From: Candidatus Melainabacteria bacterium
GTDB taxonomy: Bacteria; Cyanobacteriota; Vampirovibrionia; Obscuribacterales; Obscuribacteraceae
Direction of reading: 5' to 3'
NCBI GenBank assembly: GCA_016716405.1
Contig: JADJWK010000001.1
Location: 682,001-746,000 of the forward strand
DNA length: 64,000 nt
A program made the position numbers and the translations under genes. Positions 1-9,299 of this stretch are shown piece by piece; the stretch's first letter is position 1, and each line of letters starts with the position of its first letter. Below the pieces are notes generated by a model. That model was not told where the DNA came from, did no database searches, and saw only the letters and a program-made list of their open reading frames with translations.

Positions 1-26
1 TTGGAAGTCAGAATTTTCGTATCCAT
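1..26 (-). CDS. Partial gene, probably SpoVR family (by position)
   Basis: Only the first eight codons (MDTKILTS) lie in the window; the gene runs off the left edge. An AAGGAG ribosome site overlaps the stop codon of the DUF444 gene and sits 8 bases before the ATG, and only 12 bases separate the two genes, so they are one transcript. In the conserved order prkA - DUF444 - spoVR/ycgB the third gene is SpoVR. That identity rests on gene order alone; eight residues cannot show it. Confidence 0.45.
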
Positions 27-38
27 AGTCGCAACTCC

Positions 39-1457
39 TTATTCAGATTCGGCGGAGCGGTCACCGGTCATGATCTTCATCATGGCCTCGGGGACGTCGT
101 CGAGCGTTTTGCAGCGAGCCCAACCACAGTGTTGCCGGACATCGGACGGAGTGTTCTGAACGGAGCGCATGCCCTCGGTCATTCCACCCCAGCCCCAGCC
201 CAGGTCCACTTCGCAGTAGCCGAAGTAGTTGAAACCGCCACGGATGAGCTTCGCGATCCAGCCGGAGATGACGTCCTCCCCATCGAAGGAGAAGCCGTCG
301 GTGGCATGGAGCGAATACTTGTTCCAGGCGTCGCCGCCGAACTCGGCCTGGGCGATTTGCCAGGTGAGCTCGTGGGTCGGAGCGAAGGCGGTGCCTCCGT
401 TTTCCCCGACGCGGAAGAAGTCGGCCTCGGACCGGATGCGCTCCGCCCGGTGGTTGTGGGCGATGTACACCACCGCGACGGTGTTGTACTTGGTGCGCAG
501 CCAGATGAGGTTGAGCAGGAAGTAGAACTTGGCGATTGCCAGAGGTTCGCCAGCCATGGAGCCGGAGGTGTCCAGGTTCATGAACACCACGGCCTTGCTG
601 TCCGGGTCCCACCGCTCTTCCACCCGCTTGAAGCGGAGGTCGGTCTTGTGGAACGGGAAGTCTTCGGCGGACGGGTAGCTGTCGGGGGTGAGCCCGGGGA
701 AGTCGTCGGGACGAGCGTTGATCATCGTCTTGAAACGCTCGAGTCGCGCCTTGGCAGTTGCGACCTTGTCCCAGCGAGCCATCGGACCGGTCTTCTTGAG
801 ACCGCGCATCTTCATCGAGTAGACGAGAAGCTTGTCCTCATCCGTCTGCTTCAGGAACGGGAGGTCGAAGAGCAGCTTGAGCAGCTCGACGAACTCTTCG
901 TAGGTGATGGGGAGATAGACGATGTCGGCATCGTCTTCACCGGCCTGGGAGCCACCGCCACCGCCACCAGCCTTGTCGCGGCCGGGCCACCAGGACGGCT
1001 CATCGATGCCGATCGGCACTTCGATGTTGCCGCCGGCGGCGAAGGTGCTGGCGTTCATCGGCACGTAGATCATGCCGGACTCGCTGGCAACGAAACAGTC
1101 CCTCATCAGCTCATGACTGAGAAGCAGATTGGCCAGCCGGGTGATCGGCTTGCCTTCGGTCATGTCCATGATGCCACTGTCACCACGGATAATCTGCTTC
1201 AAAACATCTTTGGTGATCTTCGGCTTGGCGCGCTCCATGAAGCGGCGCCTGTCGTCGATCGTACGGTCGAGATAGGCCGGTTGCGGAAGGACCACGGAAG
1301 TACGGGTCCTCTCCGGTGGAGAGTTCAGCCAGTCCACGAGCAGCGTCTGGAACTCCTGGTCAGGAGCCTGGGCTTCCGTGGTCGGCATGATTTCGCCATG
1401 CGGGGTCTCGCCAGCCTTCTTGTCGCCGTGAGGCTTCTTGAAGTCTTTCTTAGCCAT
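39..1457 (-). CDS. yeaH: DUF444 family protein (YeaH/YhbH-like, VWA fold)
   Basis: A 472-residue cytoplasmic protein of the YeaH/YhbH family, which works with the kinase PrkA in stress and stationary-phase or sporulation responses; its biochemical role is not settled. The C-terminal half has a von Willebrand A fold with the metal-site motif DTSGS at about residues 296-300. A glycine run at about 164-169 marks the low-complexity linker usual in this family. The start has a GGAGG site (gatggaggttatca before ATG). It is the third gene of the two-prkA operon and is followed 12 bases later by the presumed spoVR. The family call is firm; the function is known only by association. Confidence 0.92.
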   Translation of the reverse strand: MAKKDFKKPHGDKKAGETPHGEIMPTTEAQAPDQEFQTLLVDWLNSPPERTRTSVVLPQPAYLDRTIDDRRRFMERAKPKITKDVLKQIIRGDSGIMDMTEGKPITRLANLLLSHELMRDCFVASESGMIYVPMNASTFAAGGNIEVPIGIDEPSWWPGRDKAGGGGGGSQAGEDDADIVYLPITYEEFVELLKLLFDLPFLKQTDEDKLLVYSMKMRGLKKTGPMARWDKVATAKARLERFKTMINARPDDFPGLTPDSYPSAEDFPFHKTDLRFKRVEERWDPDSKAVVFMNLDTSGSMAGEPLAIAKFYFLLNLIWLRTKYNTVAVVYIAHNHRAERIRSEADFFRVGENGGTAFAPTHELTWQIAQAEFGGDAWNKYSLHATDGFSFDGEDVISGWIAKLIRGGFNYFGYCEVDLGWGWGGMTEGMRSVQNTPSDVRQHCGWARCKTLDDVPEAMMKIMTGDRSAESE

Positions 1458-1517
1458 TGATAACCTCCATCAGGACGTGCTACTTGCGTAGCCAGTCGGT
1501 TAGTTGAGAAGACAGAA

Positions 1518-1548
1518 GGGGGGCGAGGTCACGATGGACCCCGCCCCC
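1518..1548 (-). other. GC-rich hairpin between prkA and DUF444 genes
   Basis: An imperfect inverted repeat of G and C runs (gggggcgaggtc / gaccccgccccc) in the 143-base spacer between the kinase and DUF444 genes. On the minus-strand transcript it is followed by a weak T-rich tail, so it could act as a partial terminator or RNA stabiliser that sets the ratio of the two products. Confidence 0.4.
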
Positions 1549-1600
1549 ACGACTGATTCGCGAACCGCCGACTAGGCTGCGCCTAGGTCAGCGAGTTCGA

Positions 1601-3988
1601 TTAAGCGACCAGGAAGTCGCGCGTCATCGCCACCTCGACGAGCAGCTTCTCAGCCGTGTACTCGTCGTAGCCGTGCTCCTTGATGAGGCGTGCCTTGGCA
1701 CCGTCGAGACGCTCCTTCTCCTCCTTGGTGAGGTTCGTGAGACCGATCACGCCGGTGATGTCCTTGGCCTGCCGCAGCACGTAGGATTCGATGCAGCGCT
1801 TCAGACCCTCGTGGCAGGTGTACGGGGGCTCCGACACACCGTGCTCATCCTTGTACGCGTCGACCGCCACCATGACGTTGGTGCGGAACTTGTCCGCCTG
1901 CGCCGTGTTGATGGCGATGGTGTCGGCGCGCTCGATCTCCTGCAGGAAGCGCTCCATGTCCTGAGCGGTCAGGTACTGGCCGCCGGAGAAGCCCTGCTTC
2001 GGAGTCGTGCGGTTGAGGGACTTGATGTACTCCAGGTACTTCCGGAAGAAGTTCTGGCACAGGTCGGTGAAGTTCGGGATGAACGCCGCCTTGTACACCT
2101 TGGTCAGCTCGGGACGACGGAACTCGCGCTCCATCGGGCCCTGCAGCCAGCCGACCCACTTCTCCTTCGTCTTCTGGTCGAGACGGGGATCCTTGGAGAA
2201 CCGCGCGATCATGTGGTCACGCAGCTCGGCGACGGTGAAGCCCGCCGAGACGCGCTTGCCGGTCTCGAACTCCTGCCTGGCCTGAGCGGCCAGGTCGCCG
2301 AGGATGGAGTCCATGTCGCGGGGCGACATGCCGTCCAGACCCTCGGTCCACGGAGCCTTCTCGCGAAGGGCGCGGAACTCGAGCTCGGTGCCCATGCCCG
2401 GCTGACGCACGGTCTCGCCCATGTAGGCGCGGAGGACCGGCATGAAGCCCAGGTTACCCTTGCTCGCCCAGTCGAGGTGAGTCGCCACCCGGAACATGCC
2501 GGTGTAGAGGCTCATCAGGGGCTCGCGGTGGACGCCGCCCTTGTCGGCGGGACGCCCGAAGGACGACAGCGAGTACAGCTTCTCCGTCACCGCCGCGGCC
2601 TGCTGCGGCTCGAGCGGATAGGTGAAGCTCACCCAGTGCAGACGGTCGTTGTGAGCGCGGTGGTCCGGATTGCTCCAGAACTTGTTCCACTGCTCGTCGT
2701 TGGAGTGGATGATGATCATCCCCTCCCAGCCCACGCCCTGCTGGTGGTGGTTACCCAGCGGATCGGGCAGGGACAGGCGCTGACCTTCCAGACCCTCGAG
2801 CAGGATCCGGAAGCCCTCGGGCGGGTTGCGGAAGCCCTCGGTGAGGATGATCAGCTTGCCCTTGTTGAACACGCCGGACGGGCTGACGGTCCGCGGGTCG
2901 CGGTCGTCGTAGAGGCCCAGCGCCGAGATGTCGACGTCACCACGCCACACCTTCAGGTCGAAGTTGATGGGCTGCACTTCGGCAACGTCCACCATGCCCT
3001 CGCCTTCGGACATGAACATGTTGTCGATGGGGAAATCGCCCAGGTCGACGGCGTACGACTCGTCGAAGTGGCCGTACTTCTCGTCGCCCTTGCGCTTGCC
3101 CTTCAGCTCGCCGTACTTCTCGGTGAGACCGGCGAGATCCATGACGTCGCGGTCGACCAGAGCCGGACCGAAGAACTCGCCCAGCACCACGTCCTGCGCC
3201 CAGGGGTCGGGGCGGACGAGCGCGTCGACGGTCGCCTTCGGCAGGTTCAGACCGAAGCACACGATCTTCACGAAGTCCTCCTCGCTCGCCATGACGATGG
3301 CGGCGAGTTCGGCGGCGCCGAGCTCCTGGCCGGCCTTGAAGCCGTGCTTCTTGGCGATGGAGCCGACCTCGGTGACGCTGAAGTCGAGAGCGGACTCGCC
3401 GCTCAGGTCCAGACGCTCGATGATGCCGGTGAGCTCCTTGACCATGGCGTCACGACGACGCTTGGTCTTCTTCGCCGCGATGAGCTTGGGCAGGAAGAGC
3501 GCGTTCAGCGGGTTCGCCCACATCGGGGAGCCGCCCAGGAACGGGATGGGCTCGCGCCGACGCATGATCTTGTACTGGATCATGTTGACGAAGTCGGACT
3601 TGCCGGCGCCGGGCGAACCGGTGATGGCCAGTGCCTTCTTACGGGCACGACCGCCCTCGGCAGCCTGGTAGCCGTAGGAGTTGACGATCTTGTGGATCGG
3701 GTCCTCGACGCCGAAGAAGGCGTCGCAGCTGTTGTAGGCCGGCACTTCGTGGCCGGTCATGCGGAGCAGGGCTTCGGCGCGGGCCATGTTGAGACCGTCG
3801 CGCACGAAGAGGCGGTGGAAGGCCGCGTGGGTGGGCTCGACGTATGCCGGGTGCCGACGGACGACCTTCAGAAAGTCACGCAGGGTGGCCTTGAGACCTT
3901 CCTTCTCGAACGAGTACGGAAACGGGTCCTCAGGCAGGAACAGGTGCGGGTGGGATTCCCGCGTGTACAGGATGTTGTTACTGGACAT
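1601..3988 (-). CDS. prkA: PrkA family serine protein kinase, copy 1
   Basis: A 795-residue PrkA-type protein. The family has an N-terminal AAA-like P-loop domain and a C-terminal kinase-like region and phosphorylates serine in partner proteins during stress. The Walker A motif GSPGAGKS is intact at about residues 124-131. The stretch DIDGDFP-like/FPIDNMFM followed by EVQPINFDLKVWRGDVDIS and SPSGVFNKGKLIILTEGFRN matches the region where PrkA proteins carry the sensor and arginine-finger segments. It is longer than the usual 630-680 residues. The start has AGGAG before ATG. It lies 17 bases after a second prkA-like gene and before DUF444, the normal partner. The family is clear; substrates are unknown. 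Confidence 0.88.
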   Translation of the reverse strand: MSSNNILYTRESHPHLFLPEDPFPYSFEKEGLKATLRDFLKVVRRHPAYVEPTHAAFHRLFVRDGLNMARAEALLRMTGHEVPAYNSCDAFFGVEDPIHKIVNSYGYQAAEGGRARKKALAITGSPGAGKSDFVNMIQYKIMRRREPIPFLGGSPMWANPLNALFLPKLIAAKKTKRRRDAMVKELTGIIERLDLSGESALDFSVTEVGSIAKKHGFKAGQELGAAELAAIVMASEEDFVKIVCFGLNLPKATVDALVRPDPWAQDVVLGEFFGPALVDRDVMDLAGLTEKYGELKGKRKGDEKYGHFDESYAVDLGDFPIDNMFMSEGEGMVDVAEVQPINFDLKVWRGDVDISALGLYDDRDPRTVSPSGVFNKGKLIILTEGFRNPPEGFRILLEGLEGQRLSLPDPLGNHHQQGVGWEGMIIIHSNDEQWNKFWSNPDHRAHNDRLHWVSFTYPLEPQQAAAVTEKLYSLSSFGRPADKGGVHREPLMSLYTGMFRVATHLDWASKGNLGFMPVLRAYMGETVRQPGMGTELEFRALREKAPWTEGLDGMSPRDMDSILGDLAAQARQEFETGKRVSAGFTVAELRDHMIARFSKDPRLDQKTKEKWVGWLQGPMEREFRRPELTKVYKAAFIPNFTDLCQNFFRKYLEYIKSLNRTTPKQGFSGGQYLTAQDMERFLQEIERADTIAINTAQADKFRTNVMVAVDAYKDEHGVSEPPYTCHEGLKRCIESYVLRQAKDITGVIGLTNLTKEEKERLDGAKARLIKEHGYDEYTAEKLLVEVAMTRDFLVA

Positions 3989-4005
3989 GATTGTGTCTCC
4001 TAGCT

Positions 4006-6282
4006 TTAGGCTTGATGCGACCAGACCTTGACGCGCTTGGCATACTCGAGAATCTGCTTCTGCCCCTTGGGGGTGTAGCCGAGCTTCTCGAGCAATTCCT
4101 TGGCGGTGAGCAGGCGAGCCCGCTCCTTTTCATCAAGGTCGGACACAACTTCGGTTGTGAGGAGTTTCTGGACTGCTTCGCCAATCTCGGTGTCGAGCTT
4201 GGTGCGAATCGCGTTGGCGAGCTCGGGAACGGTCTCCCAGGTCTCCCTGTACTCGCGTGCAAGGGCCTTGCGCCGTTCCTTATACTCTTCCGAATCGGGT
4301 TCGAGACCCTCGAGCTTCTGCTCGATGATTTCGTCCTTGCGGTCGGACAGCATGGTCTGAAGCGCCTTGCGGAACTTCTTCTCATCGTCGTCGAGGAACG
4401 CCCCCTTCGACTTGCCGACGCGGATGCGGTCGAGGTCATTGAGGAGGTCCTCGTTGACCGGAATTTCACCGAGCTTGCTGTGCCGGACCTTCTTATCGCC
4501 GACGGCGTAGCCGATGGCGTGCAGGACGTAGTCCTGGAAGAGCTCCTGAGCGCGCTCTTCGTAGTCCGGGGCAAACACGTGCAGGATCTGATGCTTCAGC
4601 AGACGGCGGTACTCGGATTCGATGAGACCGGGCCTGCTGCTGGCTTCCGCCGCCCAGGATTCGTCGCCGGGCTTGGGAGAGCCGCCGAGCCACTTCTGGC
4701 ACCGCTTCAGGATGGCGGTCTGCTCGGGCGTCAGGTTGGTGGTGTCGACGAGCTTCTGGTGGATGACCTGCCGCAGGAGCATGATCGCTTCCAGCGCGGT
4801 CACCGACTGATCTCCTTCACGGCCGAGACCGTACTGGTTCAGCCGGGAAAGCAGGCTCATCATGAACCGCATGTCGAGCCCGGCCAGACCTTCGTCCGGA
4901 CCGACGAGGCTCCACATCAGCTGCGGCGTGATGGCGACGTTGTCGGGCAGAGACTTGGCCTGCGCTCCCGGGACGGGACCACCGCTCCGGCTGCTGGCGA
5001 TGCCGCCGCCGTAGCCACCGCTGCTCGTGCTGGCCTGCTCGGTGGCCCAGGTGTTGGACCAGTCGGAGCCGGTGCGGGGCTTGACCTTCACGTGCTCGCC
5101 CTGCAGCAAGCGCATCCGGTCGATGGGATCGATGAAGGGTTCACCTTCCTTGGGCACCGCATAGCGGCTGATGACGGCGAGGGTCGCAATCATCTTAAGA
5201 GCGAGCGGTCCGAACAGCGCCTTTTTCTCGTACCGTTCCATCTCGGTCAGGTAGGCGCGCTCCTCCTCCACACGGACCAGGTTGTACGGCAGCTTCAGCT
5301 GCTCGCTCCTGCCGGTGAAGGCATCCATGTCCGGAAGGGTCTTGAGGAACGTCTCGAACGCCCCACGGTTCGTGGAAGCGTACATGAAAACATCGAGCGG
5401 GCTCGGGGCAACGGTCTCGTGACCGCTGCAGAGTCCGGGCAGTCGCCGGTACTGAGTGGCATCCAGGAGGATGAGCCGCTCATCGGTCTTGCCGGGCTCG
5501 ACCTCGCGCTCCATGAAAGCGTCGGGCATGGAGAGGATGCCGCGGTTCGCGCGCCGGAGGGCGGCGACCAGCGAGCAGTCCTGTCCCGGAACCCATTCGA
5601 AGATGCCGGCCGAACGGCGAGACAGGCGGATGCGCTCCACCTTGACCTCGGCCAGGGACGGCGTCTCCCTGGGATTGTCGAGATCACCCATGACTGCCGT
5701 GTAGCAGTGCTGGCAGGGCTCGCCGGCGGTAAGCAGCATGTGCTGGAGCACAGCGAGCTCGATACCGGCCGCTTCCGCCACGCCTGCCAGCTGCTCCTTG
5801 GACAGGAACTTGAGCAGGTTCAGGGGGTTCTCGTGGTCGGGGCAACCCTTGACCGCGTAGACAGTACCGTGGGACTCGAGAGCCCGGGCGATACCGTCCT
5901 GAAAGAAGTCCTTGCCGGAGGCAGGACCACCTTCAACAACCAGAAGCTTCTTGAGTTGTGCGCCACCACCGGCGGCGGGCTCGAGAAACCTCTTAATCAG
6001 CCTGTAGGCAAAGAGCTGGCTACCACAGACGTGCCGGAAGGCCTTCCACGAGGGGATGCCGATCTTCTTCAGGGTCTGAAGAAAGGCGCGGCGCTCGCAG
6101 TCGGTCTCCTGGTCGACCTCCTCTTCACCCATCGATTCGATGGCGCGAAGAATCACCGCCGGGGCGGTGTCGGCGTACTCCGGATGCTTCGCGAGGTCCC
6201 TGAGGAACTCGACGTAGGTCTTCGGAGGTTCGCACAGAGGAGGTAGCGCAAGGGCTTTGCTCAGTCGGTCATCATTTTGCAT
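4006..6282 (-). CDS. PrkA-like serine protein kinase, divergent copy 2
   Basis: A 758-residue paralogue of the next gene. The start is the ATG at 6282, which has a GGAGG site 7-8 bases upstream; an open reading frame extends to 6390 but without a ribosome site. The P-loop is GGPASGKD (about 118-125), with Asp in place of the usual Ser/Thr after Lys. It carries PCQHC in the place where Bacillus-type PrkA has a CPxC pair, then a GIFEWVPGQD segment and an ALRRANRGIL segment like the PrkA core. A Ser/Gly-rich insert lies near residues 455-490 (EQASTSSGGYGGG). It heads the operon with the second kinase, DUF444 and presumed spoVR. The family call is good; whether it is an active kinase is open. Confidence 0.8.
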   Translation of the reverse strand: MQNDDRLSKALALPPLCEPPKTYVEFLRDLAKHPEYADTAPAVILRAIESMGEEEVDQETDCERRAFLQTLKKIGIPSWKAFRHVCGSQLFAYRLIKRFLEPAAGGGAQLKKLLVVEGGPASGKDFFQDGIARALESHGTVYAVKGCPDHENPLNLLKFLSKEQLAGVAEAAGIELAVLQHMLLTAGEPCQHCYTAVMGDLDNPRETPSLAEVKVERIRLSRRSAGIFEWVPGQDCSLVAALRRANRGILSMPDAFMEREVEPGKTDERLILLDATQYRRLPGLCSGHETVAPSPLDVFMYASTNRGAFETFLKTLPDMDAFTGRSEQLKLPYNLVRVEEERAYLTEMERYEKKALFGPLALKMIATLAVISRYAVPKEGEPFIDPIDRMRLLQGEHVKVKPRTGSDWSNTWATEQASTSSGGYGGGIASSRSGGPVPGAQAKSLPDNVAITPQLMWSLVGPDEGLAGLDMRFMMSLLSRLNQYGLGREGDQSVTALEAIMLLRQVIHQKLVDTTNLTPEQTAILKRCQKWLGGSPKPGDESWAAEASSRPGLIESEYRRLLKHQILHVFAPDYEERAQELFQDYVLHAIGYAVGDKKVRHSKLGEIPVNEDLLNDLDRIRVGKSKGAFLDDDEKKFRKALQTMLSDRKDEIIEQKLEGLEPDSEEYKERRKALAREYRETWETVPELANAIRTKLDTEIGEAVQKLLTTEVVSDLDEKERARLLTAKELLEKLGYTPKGQKQILEYAKRVKVWSHQA

Positions 6283-6920
6283 GATGTCTAACCTCCATCT
6301 AGGTTGAGAGTTCGGCAGCCGTCTGGCCGCCTGACTGTCAGAAGTTGACAAACAGCTTGGAACTGAGAGCTCAGCACGAAGTACCCGCATGACTCACGCG
6401 AGAGCTCGTGCGAAAAGCCCGATGACGGAGCGACCTGTTTGCTTCGGTCGATTGTCCGCCAGGCAGTAAAGCCGCCCGAAACCAGCAGTGTCTACCGGGT
6501 CTCACAGGGGAAACAACAACCAGAACCACGCGGTGGTCCTGGTCTGAGGTGTTTTCTGAGAAAGTTTGCTGGTTGAACGGGCTTTAGAGTTGGGTTTCCG
6601 AAGTGAATGGGATCCGATAGATACATCTAAACTAACAAGAACGAGTCCAAGAGCAAAAATAACTATTGTCTATATTTCCCATATCCTTTGACAATTCTGA
6701 AGAAAAGCCTAACCCTGGTTGTCGAGTGGTGGGATGCCGGGGTTCTTGACAACCAGAAAAGGTCAATCTGTTTGTTTTTGCGAGGCTTGCCAATAGACCG
6801 GAAAATGATCCTCTTGAGAGCCTATTTTGGGGTATATTGAGAGGCGTTTTTAGCCGCTTAAGCCCGCTTAATGCCTACCTTCACGGTGTTTAAGGAATGC
6901 GCGGGGGGTTAGCGAAGCTA
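6283..6920. promoter_or_regulatory. 638-base intergenic region upstream of the kinase operon
   Basis: No gene is seen. It holds the 3' flank of prfB and the leader of the kinase operon, both on the minus strand. Two inverted repeats stand out: ACCAG-ACCAC/GTGGT-CTGGT around 6520-6543 and TGGTTGTC/GACAACCA at 6716-6755. The part from 6590 to 6710 is AT-rich, unlike its surroundings, and is the likely promoter area, but I cannot pick out a convincing -35/-10 pair. Confidence 0.4.
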
Positions 6921-8049
6921 TCAGAGGATTGCTTCTACCCCGTCAGCGCTAGCTTTATGGCGAAGGTAGGAATCGATAAATTGATCCAGGTCGCCATTCA
7001 GGACGGCCTCGACATGGGGGGTCTCGGTCCTGGTTCGATTGTCCTTCACCATCCGGTCATCGAGCACGTACGAGCGTATGGCGTTTCCGAAAGAAGCTTG
7101 TACTGACTCGCCTTTCAGTCTTGCCAGCTCTTCCTCTCTTTCGGCGTGCTTGATCGCCAGGAGTTTCGAGCGGAGAAGCTCCATGGCCAGAGCGCGATTC
7201 TGTAGCTGGCTCCGCTCCTGCTGGCACTTGACGGCGATGCCGGTGGGTAAATGGACGATCCGGACAGCGGTCTCCACCTTGTTGACGTTCTGTCCGCCGG
7301 CTCCCCCGGAGCGCATGGTCTCGACCTCGATCTCATCGTCGGCAATCTCGATGAGGGATTCTATGTCATTCATGATCGGGGTCACGTCAACCGCTGCGAA
7401 GCTCGTCTGGCGGCTGTCGTTGCCAGCCTTGAAAGGGGACTTCCGGACCAGTCTGTGGACGCCTTTCTCGCAGGACATGTAGCCGTAGGCGAAAGGTCCC
7501 TCCACTTTGAAAGTGGCGCTCTTGAGACCGGCCTCCTCTCCAGGTGATTTGTCGATGATCTCGGTCTTGTAGCCTTTTACCTCGCACCATCTCAGGTACA
7601 TGCGCAGGAGCATCTCCGCCCAGTCCTGGGCGTCGGTGCCCCCGGCGCCGGCGTTGATGGTGACGATGGCGGAGGACTCGTCATACTCGCCGGATAGCAG
7701 GCGCTCGAGCTCATAGCGCTCGAGATCGCGGTTGAGCCGATCCACCCCTTCTTTGATCTCTTTGACCACCGATTCGTCGTCTTCCTCGAGTCCCAGGTCG
7801 GCAAGGACTTTCAGATCCTCTGTGCTGGACAGCCAGGAGTCGTACATTTCCAGGGTCTTCTGCAGGCGGCTGAGAGCCCTGGTCGTTTGCTGGGCGGATT
7901 TCTGGTCTTGCCAGAAATCCGGATCCTGGGTCTCATTCTCCAGCTCGGCAATCTTTTCTTTTATAGAGTCAGGGTCAAAGATACTGGCTGACTTTCGTCA
8001 ACCGCTCCTCGATGGCATCCAGCTCTTTTCTCAAATCGGACAGCATCAT
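6921..8049 (-). CDS. prfB: Peptide chain release factor 2, with programmed +1 frameshift
   Basis: RF2 ends translation at UGA and UAA. The gene starts at ATG 8049, reads 24 codons (MMLSDLRKELDAIEER onward) and meets an in-frame TGA at 7977-7975; a +1 shift at CTT-TGA-C joins it to the main frame, giving 375 residues, the usual family length. The SPF stop-codon recognition tripeptide is at about 204-206 and the catalytic GGQ at about 251-253. The region around the shift (YLDPDSIKEKIAEL) aligns with the E. coli protein. The shift depends on RF2 level, so the gene controls its own expression. A second ATG follows directly after the first. It is a single gene, not a pseudogene. Confidence 0.95.
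7974..7980 (-). promoter_or_regulatory. prfB: prfB +1 frameshift site CTTTGAC
   Basis: The minus strand reads TATCTTTGAC, the same ten bases as the E. coli shift site. The upstream AGGGGG that pairs with 16S rRNA in E. coli is absent: the codons before TAT are GTC AGC CAG. The nearest purine-rich candidate, GAGGAG, lies about 24 bases before CTT, too far for the known mechanism. Confidence 0.93.
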
Positions 8050-8120
8050 GACAAACCTTTTCCAAGTCATCAGACATATTATATTGTTCTGGACTCAGCG
8101 GCCATGGAATAAGTAGGAAG

Positions 8121-9299
8121 ATGACGCGCTCGATCTGGCTGGACCAAACTGACGAACGACCCGGCAGGGGCGAATCGGGGCGTGCCGATGTCGTAATCGT
8201 CGGCGGAGGGCTTCTCGGCGCCTGTCTTGCTTATCATCTTTCCCGGCGACCGGGGCTTTCGGTGATCTTGCTCGAGTCCGGAGTGCTGGCCGGCGCTTCC
8301 TCCGGGCGCAACGCCGGTTTCGTCCTGCGGGGGATTCAGACCTATTACAACGAATGTGTGAGACGATTCGGTAGGGACAGGGCGCAGTCCATATATTCTT
8401 TCGTTCAGGAAAGCCAGTCCATGCTGCGGGAATTCGCCGAGAAAGAAGGCATCGCTGTCGATGCCCGGGGGTCTTACCTTCTGGCTGCTTCCATCGAGGA
8501 GCTCGAGGAGCTGGAGGAGTCCAGCCAGCTTATGAAGGAAGACGGATTCGAAGTGGAGTTCTTGAAAGACGATCCCCTGGACCGTGACTATTACGGCGCT
8601 CTCTATAATCCCTGTGATTTCGGCATCAATCCGGTGCAGCTGGCGCGGCGGCTCCTGGCATCGGCCTCCGAGCAGGGCCGGCTTACGGTGCTCGAGGGAG
8701 AGCATGTTCTACGAGTCACCAGGGACGGCCGGGAGGGTGCCCTGACAGTCCACAGCGTCGGGGGTACTTATCATTGCGACCGGGTCCTTTTCGCCACCAA
8801 CGCTTTCAGCTGCCTGATCGATGACTGGTTCGAGGGCAAGTTCCACACGGTACGGGGTCAGATCCTGGTCACCGAGCCTCTCGAGAAGGAAGTGGTGGAC
8901 CGGCTCTGTTATGCCAATTATGGCTGGGTTTATTTCAGGCAGCTTCCGGACCGGCGTTTGCTCCTGGGAGGCAGGCGGCAGCTTTTCCTCGATGAGGAGG
9001 TGGGTTATGCCGATATCATCACGCCATCGGTGCAGGCAGCCCTGGAGGACTATCTCCGGGACTATTTCCCCGAGGTGGTAGGGGCCGCCATAGACTATCG
9101 CTTTTCCGGTGTCATGGCATACACCGGAGACGGCTTGCCGCTTCTGGGAGAGCATCCGGAATTGAAGGGCTTATTCTTCGCCCTGGCTTTCAATGGTCAT
9201 GGTCTCGGTTATGCCATGAAAGTGGCGTCGCATCTCATATCCGTGGCTCTGGACGGAGCCGAGCCCGGCCTCTTCGATGCCGCCAGAGATCAGTCCTAG
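8121..9299 (+). CDS. FAD-dependent oxidoreductase, DAO family
   Basis: A 392-residue flavoprotein of the D-amino acid/glycine oxidase (DAO, COG0665) superfamily. The FAD-binding dinucleotide motif VVIVGGGLLGACLAYHL lies at about 24-40, followed by a typical ESG and the ASSGRNAGF segment that contacts the flavin. The C-terminal part has the usual FSGVMAYTGDGLPLLGE stretch. There is no signal peptide or membrane segment. It runs away from prfB and its last four bases overlap the end of the converging IPT/TIG gene. The substrate (an amino acid or other amine) cannot be told from sequence. Confidence 0.85.
   Translation: MTRSIWLDQTDERPGRGESGRADVVIVGGGLLGACLAYHLSRRPGLSVILLESGVLAGASSGRNAGFVLRGIQTYYNECVRRFGRDRAQSIYSFVQESQSMLREFAEKEGIAVDARGSYLLAASIEELEELEESSQLMKEDGFEVEFLKDDPLDRDYYGALYNPCDFGINPVQLARRLLASASEQGRLTVLEGEHVLRVTRDGREGALTVHSVGGTYHCDRVLFATNAFSCLIDDWFEGKFHTVRGQILVTEPLEKEVVDRLCYANYGWVYFRQLPDRRLLLGGRRQLFLDEEVGYADIITPSVQAALEDYLRDYFPEVVGAAIDYRFSGVMAYTGDGLPLLGEHPELKGLFFALAFNGHGLGYAMKVASHLISVALDGAEPGLFDAARDQS

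Noticed and set aside
6283..6390. Upstream ATG extending the second PrkA-like protein by 36 residues
   Set aside because: The ATG at 6282 has a GGAGG site; the extension has none and is of low-complexity composition.
7975..7977. In-frame stop near the start of prfB suggesting a pseudogene
   Set aside because: It is the classic programmed frameshift site; both sides match RF2.
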